From positions 1-22,263 of the forward strand of contig DASXLL010000080.1 of assembly GCA_036496265.1 (NCBI GenBank): a stretch of 22,263 nucleotides of DNA, written 5' to 3'. This DNA is from CAYLLN01 sp036496265. GTDB taxonomy: Bacteria; Planctomycetota; Planctomycetia; Pirellulales; Pirellulaceae. Below, one piece after another: positions 15,923 to 22,263 of this stretch. Numbering within the stretch: the stretch's first letter is position 1; the number at the start of each line of letters is the position of its first letter. The notes beneath the pieces are model-generated. The model did no database searches and was not told the origin of the DNA. It saw only the letters and a list, made by a program, of their open reading frames with translations. A program made the translations under genes and the position numbers.

Positions 15923-17191
15923 ATGTCAAAGCGACCTGCGATTGAAGCAGCTTATGAACTGGCCCGCGAGCAATATGGGGAGCTGGGCGTGGATGTCGCA
16001 CAGGCCTGCGAGCGGTTGCAGGGTACCAGCATTTCGTTGCACTGTTGGCAAGGCGATGACGTTCGCGGGTTTGAAAGCGAAGCGGGGCTGACGGGGGGAG
16101 GGATTCAAGCGACGGGGAATTGTCCGGGGCGGGCTAGAAACGTCGACGAGCTGCGGACCGATTTGGAAGCGGCGTTGCGGCTGATCCCGGGAAAGCATCG
16201 GCTCAACCTGCATGCGATCTACGCGGAGTATGGCGGGCGGCGCGTGGAGCGCGATGAGCTCGAGCCAAAGCACTTTGAAGGCTGGGTTGAGTGGGCCAGG
16301 ACGCGCGGCCTTGGACTCGATTTCAATCCGACGTTCTTCTCTCACCCCAAGGCCGACGCCGGCTTTACGCTGGCCAGCAGCGACGAAACCATTCGACGAT
16401 TTTGGGTCGCTCACGGCGTCGCCTGCCGGAAAATTGGTGAGTCGTTCGGTAAGCAGATGGGAACGAGTTGCGTGACGAATGTGTGGATTCCCGATGGCTA
16501 TAAGGATACGCCGGTCGATCGGCGCAGGCCGCGCGAGCGGCTGAGGCAATCGCTCGACGAGATTTTTGCCGAGCCGATCGATGAGCGATTCAATGTGGAC
16601 GCGGTAGAAAGCAAGCTGTTCGGCCTCGGCTCGGAAAGTTACGTCGTCGGCTCGCATGAGTTTTATCTGGGCTATGCGTTGGCCAATCGCAAGCTCCTGT
16701 GCCTGGATGCGGGTCACTTTCATCCGACCGAGGGTATCGCGGACAAAATTTCGTCGATTTTGGTGTGGCTGCCGCAGATTTTGTTGCACGTCAGTCGCGG
16801 CGTACGGTGGGATAGCGATCATGTGGTCATTTTGTCGGATGAATTGCGGGTAATTGCGGAAGAAATTGTGCGGGGCGATTTTCTGGCCCGGGTGCGGATT
16901 GGGCTGGATTATTTTGACGCGAGCATTAACCGAGTGGCCGCGTGGGTGATTGGGACACGGGCCATGCAGAAGGCGTTGCTGGTTGCGCTCTTAGAGCCGA
17001 CGGCCATGCTGCGAAAATATGAGCAGAGCGGCGATTACACCCGGCGGCTGGCGCTATTGGAGGAGTTCAAGGCGCTGCCTTTCGGCGCGGTGTGGGATCA
17101 TTTTTGTGAGAGCGAAAACGTGCCCGCGCGGCGGGAATGGCTGGAGGACATTGAGGCGTACGAAAAAGCACATTTATCGAAACGTCAGTGA
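15923..17191 (+). CDS. rhaA: L-rhamnose isomerase
   Basis: 422 residues, matching the family length. It converts L-rhamnose to L-rhamnulose in the cytoplasm, the first step of rhamnose use. Recognised from SISLHCWQGDDVRGFE, HRLNLHAIYAEYGG, FNPTFFSHPKADAGFTLAS, TNVWIPDGYKDTPVDR and GSHEFYLGYAL. Metal ligands of the TIM barrel are visible as Glu246 in HEF, Asp262 and His265 in DAGHFHPTE, and Asp297/Asp299 in RWDSDHVV. The start is clear at MSKRPAIEAAYELAREQYGELGVD apart from the absence of a Shine-Dalgarno site. It is the first gene of a + strand run with the ABC ATPase 6 bp downstream. No rhamnulokinase or aldolase gene is in the window. Confidence 0.96.
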   Translation: MSKRPAIEAAYELAREQYGELGVDVAQACERLQGTSISLHCWQGDDVRGFESEAGLTGGGIQATGNCPGRARNVDELRTDLEAALRLIPGKHRLNLHAIYAEYGGRRVERDELEPKHFEGWVEWARTRGLGLDFNPTFFSHPKADAGFTLASSDETIRRFWVAHGVACRKIGESFGKQMGTSCVTNVWIPDGYKDTPVDRRRPRERLRQSLDEIFAEPIDERFNVDAVESKLFGLGSESYVVGSHEFYLGYALANRKLLCLDAGHFHPTEGIADKISSILVWLPQILLHVSRGVRWDSDHVVILSDELRVIAEEIVRGDFLARVRIGLDYFDASINRVAAWVIGTRAMQKALLVALLEPTAMLRKYEQSGDYTRRLALLEEFKALPFGAVWDHFCESENVPARREWLEDIEAYEKAHLSKRQ

Positions 17192-17197
17192 CGCGCC

Positions 17198-18700
17198 ATG
17201 CCCGAATTGCCGCTGCTATCACTGGTGGATATTTCGAAATCGTTTGGAGGCGTTCACGCGCTGCGAAATGTTTCGTTAGACGTTCGGCGCGGCGAAGTTC
17301 ACTCGCTGGTCGGAGAAAATGGGGCCGGTAAATCGACATTGATCAAGATCGTCACGGGGGCGCATGCGCCGGATTGTGGTGAAGTGGTTTTTGATGGACA
17401 AGGGATCGTGCACCACGATCCGGTTGCGGCGCGGCGGCGTGGGATTGCGGTGATTTATCAGCAGCCGGCGTTGTTTCCGGATTTGACCGTGGCCGAAAAT
17501 ATCGCCTTAGGGTTGGAAGCGTTTCAGCCGCTAGCGCGAGTCGATTGGAAGCGGCGGCGGGAAATGGCCGTCGAGCTGCTGCAGCGGATTGGCGCTAACA
17601 TTCGGCCGGATGCGGTGGTCGGCGATTTGACAATGCCCGAACAGCAACTGGTCGAGATCGCGAAGGCCATCGGCGCGAATGCCCGGCTGGTGATCATGGA
17701 TGAGCCGACGGCGTCACTCAGTGAACGTGAAACTGAAAGGCTGTTTGCCGTAATTCGAGCGCTGCGCCAAGCCGATGTCGGTGTCATCTATATCTCGCAC
17801 CGGTTGGAGGAGTTGTATCAAATCGCTGACCGAGTTACCGTGCTTCGGGATGGAGCCGTGGTCTTTACCGGTGAACTCAAGGACGTCGATCGGGCCAAAT
17901 TGATTCGCTACATGGTCGGACGCGAGTTGTCGGCCGTGTTTCCCAAACAGGTGGCGGCCATCGCGGAACCGGTCATTGAGCTCCGCGACGTTGGCTGTCG
18001 GTCAGCTGGTATTCGCAACATCGATCTTTGCATTCGCGCCGGTGAAATTGTGGCGCTCGCCGGCTTGGTCGGAGCTGGTCGCACGGAGTTGGCCCGCGTG
18101 CTCTTTGGCGTGACGCTCGCGGATGCCGGCCAAATCTGTCTGCACGGCAAACAAGTTCGCATCGATTCACCGATTCGGGCGGTCGAGCTGGGCGTCGCGT
18201 ACGTTCCAGAGGACCGCCGCCGCCATGGAGTCATTTTGGAGCTGCCGGTGGCGGCGAACGTTTCTCTAGCCATTTTGCGGCAACTTTCCAACTACTGCCG
18301 GCTCCATTTTCGGCGCGAGCGGCGACTGGCTGAGGAAATGATCCAGCGGCTGTTCGTAAAAACCCCATCGCCAGGCACGCCGGTGGGCCATCTGTCCGGC
18401 GGCAATCAACAAAAAGTCGCCGTCGCTCGCTGGCTCGCGACAAAACCGAAGCTGCTGATCCTCGACGAGCCGACGCAGGGCATCGATGTCGGCGCCAAAG
18501 CGGAAATCCACCGTCTCATGTCGGAGCTGGCCGGGCGCGGGATGGCGATTTTGCTCATTTCGTCGGAGCTGCCCGAAGTTCTCGGTATGGCAGATCGGAT
18601 AGCGGTAATGCGTGAGGGGAGGATCGCTGGTGTGTTGTCCCGCGCTGAGGCAACGCAGGAAAACATTTTGTCGCTTGCGCTGGGGCACGTGGCGGCGTGA
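17198..18700 (+). CDS. Sugar ABC transporter ATPase, double-domain (RbsA/RhaT-like)
   Basis: 500 residues with two nucleotide-binding domains in tandem, as in carbohydrate-uptake family 2 (RbsA, XylG, MglA, rhizobial RhaT). First domain: Walker A GENGAGKST at 39-47, family signature altered to LTMPEQQ at 144-150, Walker B LVIMDEPTAS. Second domain: degenerate Walker A GLVGAGRTE, intact signature LSGGNQQK at 399-406, Walker B LLILDEPTQGID. This division of degenerate motifs is normal for the family. It sits 6 bp after rhaA, so rhamnose is the likely substrate. Oddity: the membrane permeases and binding protein expected next to it are absent. An MFS gene follows after a hairpin repeat. Confidence 0.93.
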   Translation: MPELPLLSLVDISKSFGGVHALRNVSLDVRRGEVHSLVGENGAGKSTLIKIVTGAHAPDCGEVVFDGQGIVHHDPVAARRRGIAVIYQQPALFPDLTVAENIALGLEAFQPLARVDWKRRREMAVELLQRIGANIRPDAVVGDLTMPEQQLVEIAKAIGANARLVIMDEPTASLSERETERLFAVIRALRQADVGVIYISHRLEELYQIADRVTVLRDGAVVFTGELKDVDRAKLIRYMVGRELSAVFPKQVAAIAEPVIELRDVGCRSAGIRNIDLCIRAGEIVALAGLVGAGRTELARVLFGVTLADAGQICLHGKQVRIDSPIRAVELGVAYVPEDRRRHGVILELPVAANVSLAILRQLSNYCRLHFRRERRLAEEMIQRLFVKTPSPGTPVGHLSGGNQQKVAVARWLATKPKLLILDEPTQGIDVGAKAEIHRLMSELAGRGMAILLISSELPEVLGMADRIAVMREGRIAGVLSRAEATQENILSLALGHVAA

Positions 18701-18708
18701 GAGTTGAA

Positions 18709-18730
18709 GGTGGGCACAGCCCAGCCTACT
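18709..18730 (-). repeat. Degenerate GTAG-foot hairpin, GGTGGGC family, inverted
   Basis: On the + strand: GGTGGGC, ACA, GCCCAGC, then CTACT. It matches the element at 20947-20968 in inverse orientation to the copy at 1669, with one arm mismatch. Foot on the - strand is AGTAG. It lies 8 bp after the ABC ATPase stop codon. Confidence 0.75.
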
Positions 18731-18775
18731 TGTTAATATGATGGCCCACCTCAGAAAAACCTTCCGTGAGCGTTT

Positions 18776-18780
18776 GAGGA
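18776..18780 (+). promoter_or_regulatory. Ribosome binding site of the MFS gene
   Basis: GAGGA, four bases before ATG 18785. It is one of only two clear Shine-Dalgarno sites in the window and supports this start. Confidence 0.6.
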
Positions 18781-18784
18781 ATCG

Positions 18785-20347
18785 ATGTCGCAAGAGACCA
18801 CCGCTGAGTCTTCCAACACGGTAACGATCACCCAATGGCTGATTTGCATTATCGCGGCGATTGGTTTTGCGTTTGACATTTATGAGCTGTTGATGCTGCC
18901 GCTCATCGCTCGTCCGGCGTTATTGGAATTGGGCGGAATTCGCCCGGGGACGCCGGAATTTCGCGACTGGATCAGCATTTTGTTCTATGTTCCAGCCGTG
19001 GCGGGTGGAATTTTTGGGCTGCTGGGCGGCTATTTGACCGATCGGCTGGGCCGGCGTCGCGTGCTCACGTGGAGCATTTTGCTGTATGCGGTCTCGGCTT
19101 TTGCGGCTGGGTTCTCGACGAGCTTGCCAATGCTGCTCGTGTTTCGTTGCCTGGTGTTTATTGGTGTATGTGTTGAGTTCGTGGCGGCCGTAGCCTGGCT
19201 CGCTGAGTTATTTCCCGATCCCAAGCGGCGCGAGGCGGTGCTCGGATTTACGCAGGCGTTTTCGTCGATCGGTGGCCTATCGGTGGCTATTGCCGGCAGC
19301 ATCGTCGCGGGTTGGGCGGTGGGAAAGGCACCGACAATTTTGTTCAAGCTGGTCACGTTGCCAGCCATGCAACTGCCGGCCATTGTTTTGCCTGGCTTTT
19401 TCAGTTTTCTCGGTGAAATCAAAAACGGCCACGCCGATTGGCGGTATCTGCTGATGTCTGGACTGATACCGGCGCTGCCGCTGATTGTGATTCGTCCGTT
19501 TCTTCCGGAATCGCCAGAATGGCAGACGAAGCGGCAGGCTGGGACGCTGAAGCGGCCGAGCATCGCGGAGTTGTTCAGCCCCGAGCTGCGGCGCACGACG
19601 ATCGTGACGACGCTGATGTTTACATGTAGCTTTGCGGCGGCGTTCGGCGCGATCCAGCAGATGCCGCTCATTGTTCCTGGATTGCCGGAAGTCAAAAAGG
19701 AAGTAGCGGAGGCGATCGAGAAAGATTTCCCGCCGGCCGCCCAAGAGGGTATGCGAGCGAAGCTGGCCGGTGAAGGCAAGAGCGAGGGAGAAATTGAGAA
19801 GGCCGTGCTGGGCAAGCGCCGTGCGATTGCGGGGCCCATTGAGCAACCAAAGATTACCCATACAACCGAAAACCAGGAGATCGGTGGTTTGTGCGGCCGC
19901 TTTGCGCTGGCGATTTTGATCATGTTCGTTGTGAGCCGGCGGATGCTGCTGCGGGTGTTCTTGATTCCCGGATTGATCGTGATGCCGCTGGTGTTTTGCT
20001 GGGCCGCGGTCACCGATCTGCATTATCTCGAGATGGGAATGTTCTTGGCGGGATTTTTGACCGTTGCGCAGTTCAGCTTTTGGGGCAACTATTTGCCGCA
20101 TGCGTTTCCGGTTCACTTGCGCGGGACGGGTGAAGGGTTTGCGGCCAATATCGGCGGGCGGCTCATTGGAACGTGCTTCTTCGGCATCACGCAGTGGATT
20201 GCTTATTTTTTGTCGGGCGAGAACCAGACGATTTATCCGACGATGGTCGCTTACACGGCGGGTGGAGTGGCGTTCGCCGTGTATTTGATCAACTTTGTGG
20301 CCAGTTTTTGGCTGCCGGAGCCGAATCCGGAGCGGTTGCCGGATTAA
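18785..20347 (+). CDS. MFS transporter (sugar/organic acid:H+ symporter-like)
   Basis: 520 residues, about twelve membrane helices. Motif A is GYLTDRLGRRR at 82-92 between helices 2 and 3. WLICIIAAIGFAFDIYELLML with Asp in helix 1 is typical of the metabolite:H+ symporter group. Helix 4-5 shows CLVFIGVCVEFVAAVAWLAELFP and the central loop has PESPEWQ, as in sugar-porter-like members. Residues about 299-365 form a long, highly charged soluble insert (VKKEVAEAIEKDF, LAGEGKSEGEIEKAVLGKRR) not expected in a standard MFS fold. It may be the uptake route for rhamnose or a related compound given its position after rhaA and the ABC ATPase, though a hairpin repeat and 84 bp separate it. Substrate unproven. 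Confidence 0.88.
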   Translation: MSQETTAESSNTVTITQWLICIIAAIGFAFDIYELLMLPLIARPALLELGGIRPGTPEFRDWISILFYVPAVAGGIFGLLGGYLTDRLGRRRVLTWSILLYAVSAFAAGFSTSLPMLLVFRCLVFIGVCVEFVAAVAWLAELFPDPKRREAVLGFTQAFSSIGGLSVAIAGSIVAGWAVGKAPTILFKLVTLPAMQLPAIVLPGFFSFLGEIKNGHADWRYLLMSGLIPALPLIVIRPFLPESPEWQTKRQAGTLKRPSIAELFSPELRRTTIVTTLMFTCSFAAAFGAIQQMPLIVPGLPEVKKEVAEAIEKDFPPAAQEGMRAKLAGEGKSEGEIEKAVLGKRRAIAGPIEQPKITHTTENQEIGGLCGRFALAILIMFVVSRRMLLRVFLIPGLIVMPLVFCWAAVTDLHYLEMGMFLAGFLTVAQFSFWGNYLPHAFPVHLRGTGEGFAANIGGRLIGTCFFGITQWIAYFLSGENQTIYPTMVAYTAGGVAFAVYLINFVASFWLPEPNPERLPD

Positions 20348-20374
20348 GCGGTCTATCAGGCATGCGGGGCGGCG

Positions 20375-20929
20375 TTACTGCGGCGTATTTTTGAGGCCGA
20401 AATCTTCGATGGTCAGCAGGGTGTGCAGGGAGTAGCCGCGGGCGGCGAGAGTTTCGCGGCCGCCTTCAAGGCGATCGATGATGGCCAGGACGCCGCGGAC
20501 TTTCAGACCGTGGGCTTCAGCTTTTTCGATCGCGGCGAGGGAGCTGCCGCCGGTTGTCACAACGTCTTCGACGACGACGACGGAGTCGCCCGCGTTCACT
20601 GGGCCTTCGACATCGCGGCCCGTGCCGTGCTGCTTGGCTTCCTTTCGGACGATAAAGCCGCGGAGTTTTTTGCCCTCGCGGCCGGCGATGGTGATGATCG
20701 CAGCCGTGATCGGATCGGCACCGATCGCCATGCCGCCGACGGCGTCGGGTAAATTCGCGCCCAGGTGCTCCAACATTCCGTCCGCAATCAGGTTCGCTCC
20801 CGCCGAATCGAGCGTGACCTTGCGGCAGTCGAGGTAGTAGCTCGACTGTTTGCCGCTGGCCAGCGTGAACTGGCCGGTTCGAAGGGCCAGCTTGCGGATT
20901 AGGTCCATGAGGGCGGATTTGTCGTACAT
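20375..20929 (-). CDS. pyrE: Orotate phosphoribosyltransferase
   Basis: 184 residues, cytoplasmic, making orotidine monophosphate from orotate and PRPP in pyrimidine synthesis. The PRPP-binding motif VVVVEDVVTTGGSS is at 117-130; GQFTLASGKQSSYYLDCRK near the start and GMAIGADPITAAI are family hallmarks. The start at 20929 is fixed by a strong Shine-Dalgarno site (AAAGGAG, 7-nt spacer). An in-frame ATG at 21085 would add 52 Pro-rich residues, including a translated hairpin repeat (RVGCAH); I reject it. It converges with the MFS gene (27 bp). Its leader carries a REP-like hairpin 3 nt from the Shine-Dalgarno site. Confidence 0.96.
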   Translation of the reverse strand: MYDKSALMDLIRKLALRTGQFTLASGKQSSYYLDCRKVTLDSAGANLIADGMLEHLGANLPDAVGGMAIGADPITAAIITIAGREGKKLRGFIVRKEAKQHGTGRDVEGPVNAGDSVVVVEDVVTTGGSSLAAIEKAEAHGLKVRGVLAIIDRLEGGRETLAARGYSLHTLLTIEDFGLKNTPQ

Positions 20930-20936
20930 TTCAGTG

Positions 20937-20943
20937 CTCCTTT
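20937..20943 (-). promoter_or_regulatory. Ribosome binding site of pyrE
   Basis: AAAGGAG on the - strand, 7 nt before ATG 20929. It is the strongest Shine-Dalgarno match in the window and decides the pyrE start. Confidence 0.8.
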
Positions 20944-20946
20944 GGC

Positions 20947-20968
20947 GGTGGGCACAGCCCACCCTACA
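20947..20968 (-). repeat. TGTAG-foot REP-like hairpin in the pyrE leader
   Basis: On the - strand: TGTAG, then GGTGGGC, loop TGT, GCCCACC; identical to the copy at 1669-1690. The right arm ends 3 nt before the pyrE Shine-Dalgarno site, so a transcript from upstream would carry this 7-bp GC-rich hairpin next to it. Confidence 0.85.
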
Positions 20969-21081
20969 AATATCGCAGGCAGTTGTAGCATTTGGCGGCG
21001 GAGGCGGAACAGGCGGTTGTTGTGGCGCGGGCGTGGAGGCGGATTTTTTGACGGCATGCTTCGTTCGGGTGGTGTTTCTCG

Positions 21082-21097
21082 GCATGCATATGCATGC
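21082..21097. repeat. 16-bp perfect palindrome, ATGCAT-rich
   Basis: GCATGCAT followed by ATGCATGC, a perfect palindrome without spacer. Two further ATGCAT hexamers lie at 21169-21174 and 21188-21193. This could be an operator, but no regulator is identified. Confidence 0.6.
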
Positions 21098-21387
21098 GTT
21101 TTGTTTTTTATGCAGGCGGGCATATTTCGCAAAGGCCAGCTGCGAAACGAGTTACGATACATTTGTCCATGCATGGCTATGCGTCGTATGCATGAGTTTG
21201 GGACGGGGGCATTTTTTTGTTTTTTACCGCAAGAGCGATTTTTGAAACGAGTTTTTGCGCATTGGTACAGATGTATAGATGCGCGAGAAAGGCGGATTAT
21301 TGGGAGGGGCGGCAAATAAATTTCAGGCAGAGGCGCGGAGATCGGTAGGGGATAGCGAGGGGTTCGGGATGAAGAAGGTCACCGCGG

Positions 21388-21406
21388 ACCAACGCTTCGC
21401 GTCGGT
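21388..21406. repeat. Hairpin 1 of the array downstream of accD
   Basis: ACCAACGC, loop TTC, GCGTCGGT: eight pairs with one A/C mismatch on the + strand that becomes a G-T wobble on the - strand. Confidence 0.6.
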
Positions 21407-21443
21407 GCCCTCGCGGCGGTTAAGCGGCGACTGGCGGCCGAAG

Positions 21444-21459
21444 CGAGGCGGGAGCCTCG
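21444..21459. repeat. Hairpin 2 of the array
   Basis: CGAGGC, loop GGGA, GCCTCG: a perfect 6-bp stem. Confidence 0.6.
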
Positions 21460-21467
21460 GGGAAGTG

Positions 21468-21493
21468 CGTTCCCAGGGAGGACCCTGGGAACG
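21468..21493. repeat. Hairpin 3 of the array, 11-bp stem
   Basis: CGTTCCCAGGG, loop AGGA, CCCTGGGAACG: a perfect 11-bp stem, the longest in the window. On the - strand, flanking sequence translates as DLVPRVLPGNALP. No T-run follows on either side. Confidence 0.8.
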
Positions 21494-21501
21494 AGATCAT
21501 G

Positions 21502-21519
21502 CGCCGCGTGGACGCGGCG
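21502..21519. repeat. Hairpin 4 of the array
   Basis: CGCCGCGT, GG, ACGCGGCG: a perfect 8-bp stem with a 2-base centre. Confidence 0.7.
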
Positions 21520-21534
21520 GTTAAGCGAGGGAAT

Positions 21535-21556
21535 GGTGGGCAGAGCCCACCCTACT
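21535..21556 (-). repeat. GTAG-foot hairpin overlapping the accD stop codon
   Basis: On the - strand: AGTAG, GGTGGGC, loop TCT, GCCCACC; same family as 1669 and 20947. The TAG of the foot (21552-21554) is the stop codon of accD. Confidence 0.85.
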
Positions 21557-22263
21557 TGCCGCAATAGTCGATGGAGCGGGCGATTTCGGATTTGAGGCGG
21601 GAGCGGGGGACGATGCGGTCGATGAAGCCGTGTTGGAGGAGGAACTCGCTGGTTTGGAAGCCTTTGGGGAGCTCGAGGCGGATGGTGGCTTTGATGGTGC
21701 GGGGGCCGGCGAAGCCGATGAGGGCTTTGGGCTCGGCGAAGATGAGATCGCCGAGGGAGGCGAAGCTGGCGGCGACGCCGCCCATGGTGGGATTGGTGAG
21801 GACGGAGATGAACAGGCCGCCGGCGCTGTCGTAGCGGGCGAGGGCAGCGGAGACTTTGGCCATTTGCATGAGCGAGAGAATGCCCTCGTGCATGCGGGCG
21901 CCGCCGCCGGAGCCGCTCACGATGATCAGTGGCAGCTTTTCGTTGGTCGCACGTTCGGTGAGCCGGGTGAGCTTTTCGCCGACGACCGAGCCCATGCTCC
22001 CCATGATGAAGGCCGAGTCGGTTACGCCGAAGGCGACCCGCCGGGCACGGATCATGCCGCCGCCGGTGAGCGCGGCATCGCGCAGCCCGGTCCGCTTTTG
22101 TTCGGCCTTGAGCCGCTCAGCGTAGGGCTTTTTATCGGCGAATGTGAGCGGATCGGTGGGCTCGAGGTGGGCGTCCCACTCCTCGAAAGTGCCGTCGTCG
22201 AGCACCTGTTCGACTCGCTGCCGGGCGGAGACGTAGAAGTGGTACTCGCACTTGGGGCAGGTG
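21552..22263 (-). CDS. accD: Acetyl-CoA carboxylase carboxyltransferase subunit beta (5' end cut by window edge)
   Basis: About 236 residues are visible; the start lies beyond the window. The beta subunit joins AccA to move the carboxyl group from biotin to acetyl-CoA, giving malonyl-CoA for fatty-acid synthesis. The reading frame from the edge gives CPKCEYHFYVSARQRVE, the second half of the N-terminal zinc ribbon. Next come the AccD features FTDPLTF-like DPLTFADKKPY, GGGMIRARRVAFGVTDSAFI, the oxyanion region SGSGGGARMHEG, PTMGGVAASFASLGD and GPRTIKATI. It ends YCGK with the stop codon supplied by the GTAG foot of a hairpin repeat. pyrE follows on the same strand after 622 bp of repeats. Confidence 0.96.
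   Translation of the reverse strand, partial: TCPKCEYHFYVSARQRVEQVLDDGTFEEWDAHLEPTDPLTFADKKPYAERLKAEQKRTGLRDAALTGGGMIRARRVAFGVTDSAFIMGSMGSVVGEKLTRLTERATNEKLPLIIVSGSGGGARMHEGILSLMQMAKVSAALARYDSAGGLFISVLTNPTMGGVAASFASLGDLIFAEPKALIGFAGPRTIKATIRLELPKGFQTSEFLLQHGFIDRIVPRSRLKSEIARSIDYCGK

Larger units (their letters stand above)
21413..21527. repeat. Direct repeat GCGGCGGTTAAGCG, two copies
   Basis: 14-bp copies at 21413-21426 and 21514-21527, 101 bp apart, flanking hairpins 2 to 4 of the array. This suggests the array grew by duplication of a composite unit. Confidence 0.65.
20969..21551. other. Long intergenic region between accD and pyrE, repeat-rich
   Basis: No convincing gene. The part 21050-21320 is more AT-rich than its surroundings. 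It holds a 16-bp palindrome at 21082, a CCATGCATGG palindrome at 21167-21176, an inverted repeat TTTCGCA/TGCGAAA at 21125-21131 and 21141-21147, a direct repeat GAAACGAGTT at 21144 and 21244 exactly 100 bp apart, and T-runs near 21210-21226. It may contain the pyrE promoter. The part 21388-21551 is a dense array of hairpins, listed separately. Confidence 0.55.

Noticed and set aside
20930..21085. N-terminal extension of pyrE to ATG 21085
   Set aside because: Pro-rich, includes a translated repeat, and a strong Shine-Dalgarno site marks the inner start; normal family length is reached without it.
21535..21556. Hairpin as the intrinsic terminator of accD
   Set aside because: No T-run follows the stem on the accD strand, and the element is a dispersed repeat with the same shape elsewhere.

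Overview
The window looks like a chromosomal segment of a planctomycete, probably Pirellulales-like. The evidence is a DUF1552 gene coupled to a large cytochrome-c-bearing DUF1587/1595/1592/1588/1585 gene, a secreted Cys-type sulfatase, a Tat-exported alpha/alpha-toroid protein, few Shine-Dalgarno sites, an N-terminal TNPYAPP-type membrane protein, and many dispersed palindromic repeats that translate as GAGFQPA, TRSVSEG or VGWAVPT. No rRNA, tRNA, CRISPR array, phage gene or transposase gene was seen.

Layout. 1-1598: 5'-truncated sulfatase. 1603-1690: three hairpin repeats in tandem. 1724-2482: multi-pass membrane protein. 2592-3596 (-): metzincin-type zinc protease. 3730-3788: two hairpins. 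3863-4121: small membrane protein with an apparent 1-nt frameshift. 4426-6723: Tat-exported prenyltransferase/squalene-cyclase-like toroid protein with repeats inserted in frame. 6885-8963: secreted serine beta-lactamase-like hydrolase fused to a beta-sandwich (mutarotase-like) domain. 8977-10161 (-): PSP1-domain protein and inorganic pyrophosphatase. 10363-10938: TerB-like protein. 10955-11164 (-): small membrane protein. 11221-15329: DUF1552/DUF1592 pair. 15312-15860 (-): two-helix membrane protein. 15923-20347: L-rhamnose isomerase, a sugar-type ABC ATPase and an MFS transporter. 20375-20929 (-): pyrE. 20930-21551: repeat-rich intergenic region. 21552-22263 (-): 3' part of accD.

How the genes fit together. 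The rhaA/ABC ATPase/MFS run suggests rhamnose (deoxysugar) uptake and isomerisation. That fits an organism that also carries a secreted sulfatase, since sulfated rhamnose- or fucose-rich polysaccharides are common planctomycete substrates. The DUF1552/DUF1592 pair is translationally coupled and probably works together in the cell envelope. ppa, pyrE and accD are housekeeping genes.

The most notable signal is non-coding. At least five different perfect or near-perfect hairpins share a 5' foot of (T)GTAG or GTGG, as in REP elements mobilised by RAYT-type Y1 transposases. They lie between genes, in the pyrE leader, at the accD stop codon, and in frame inside two protein genes. Elements with a GTAG foot lie on the + strand in the left part and on the - strand in the right part. 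This matches a switch in + strand GC skew (C-rich to G-rich) near 11 kb.
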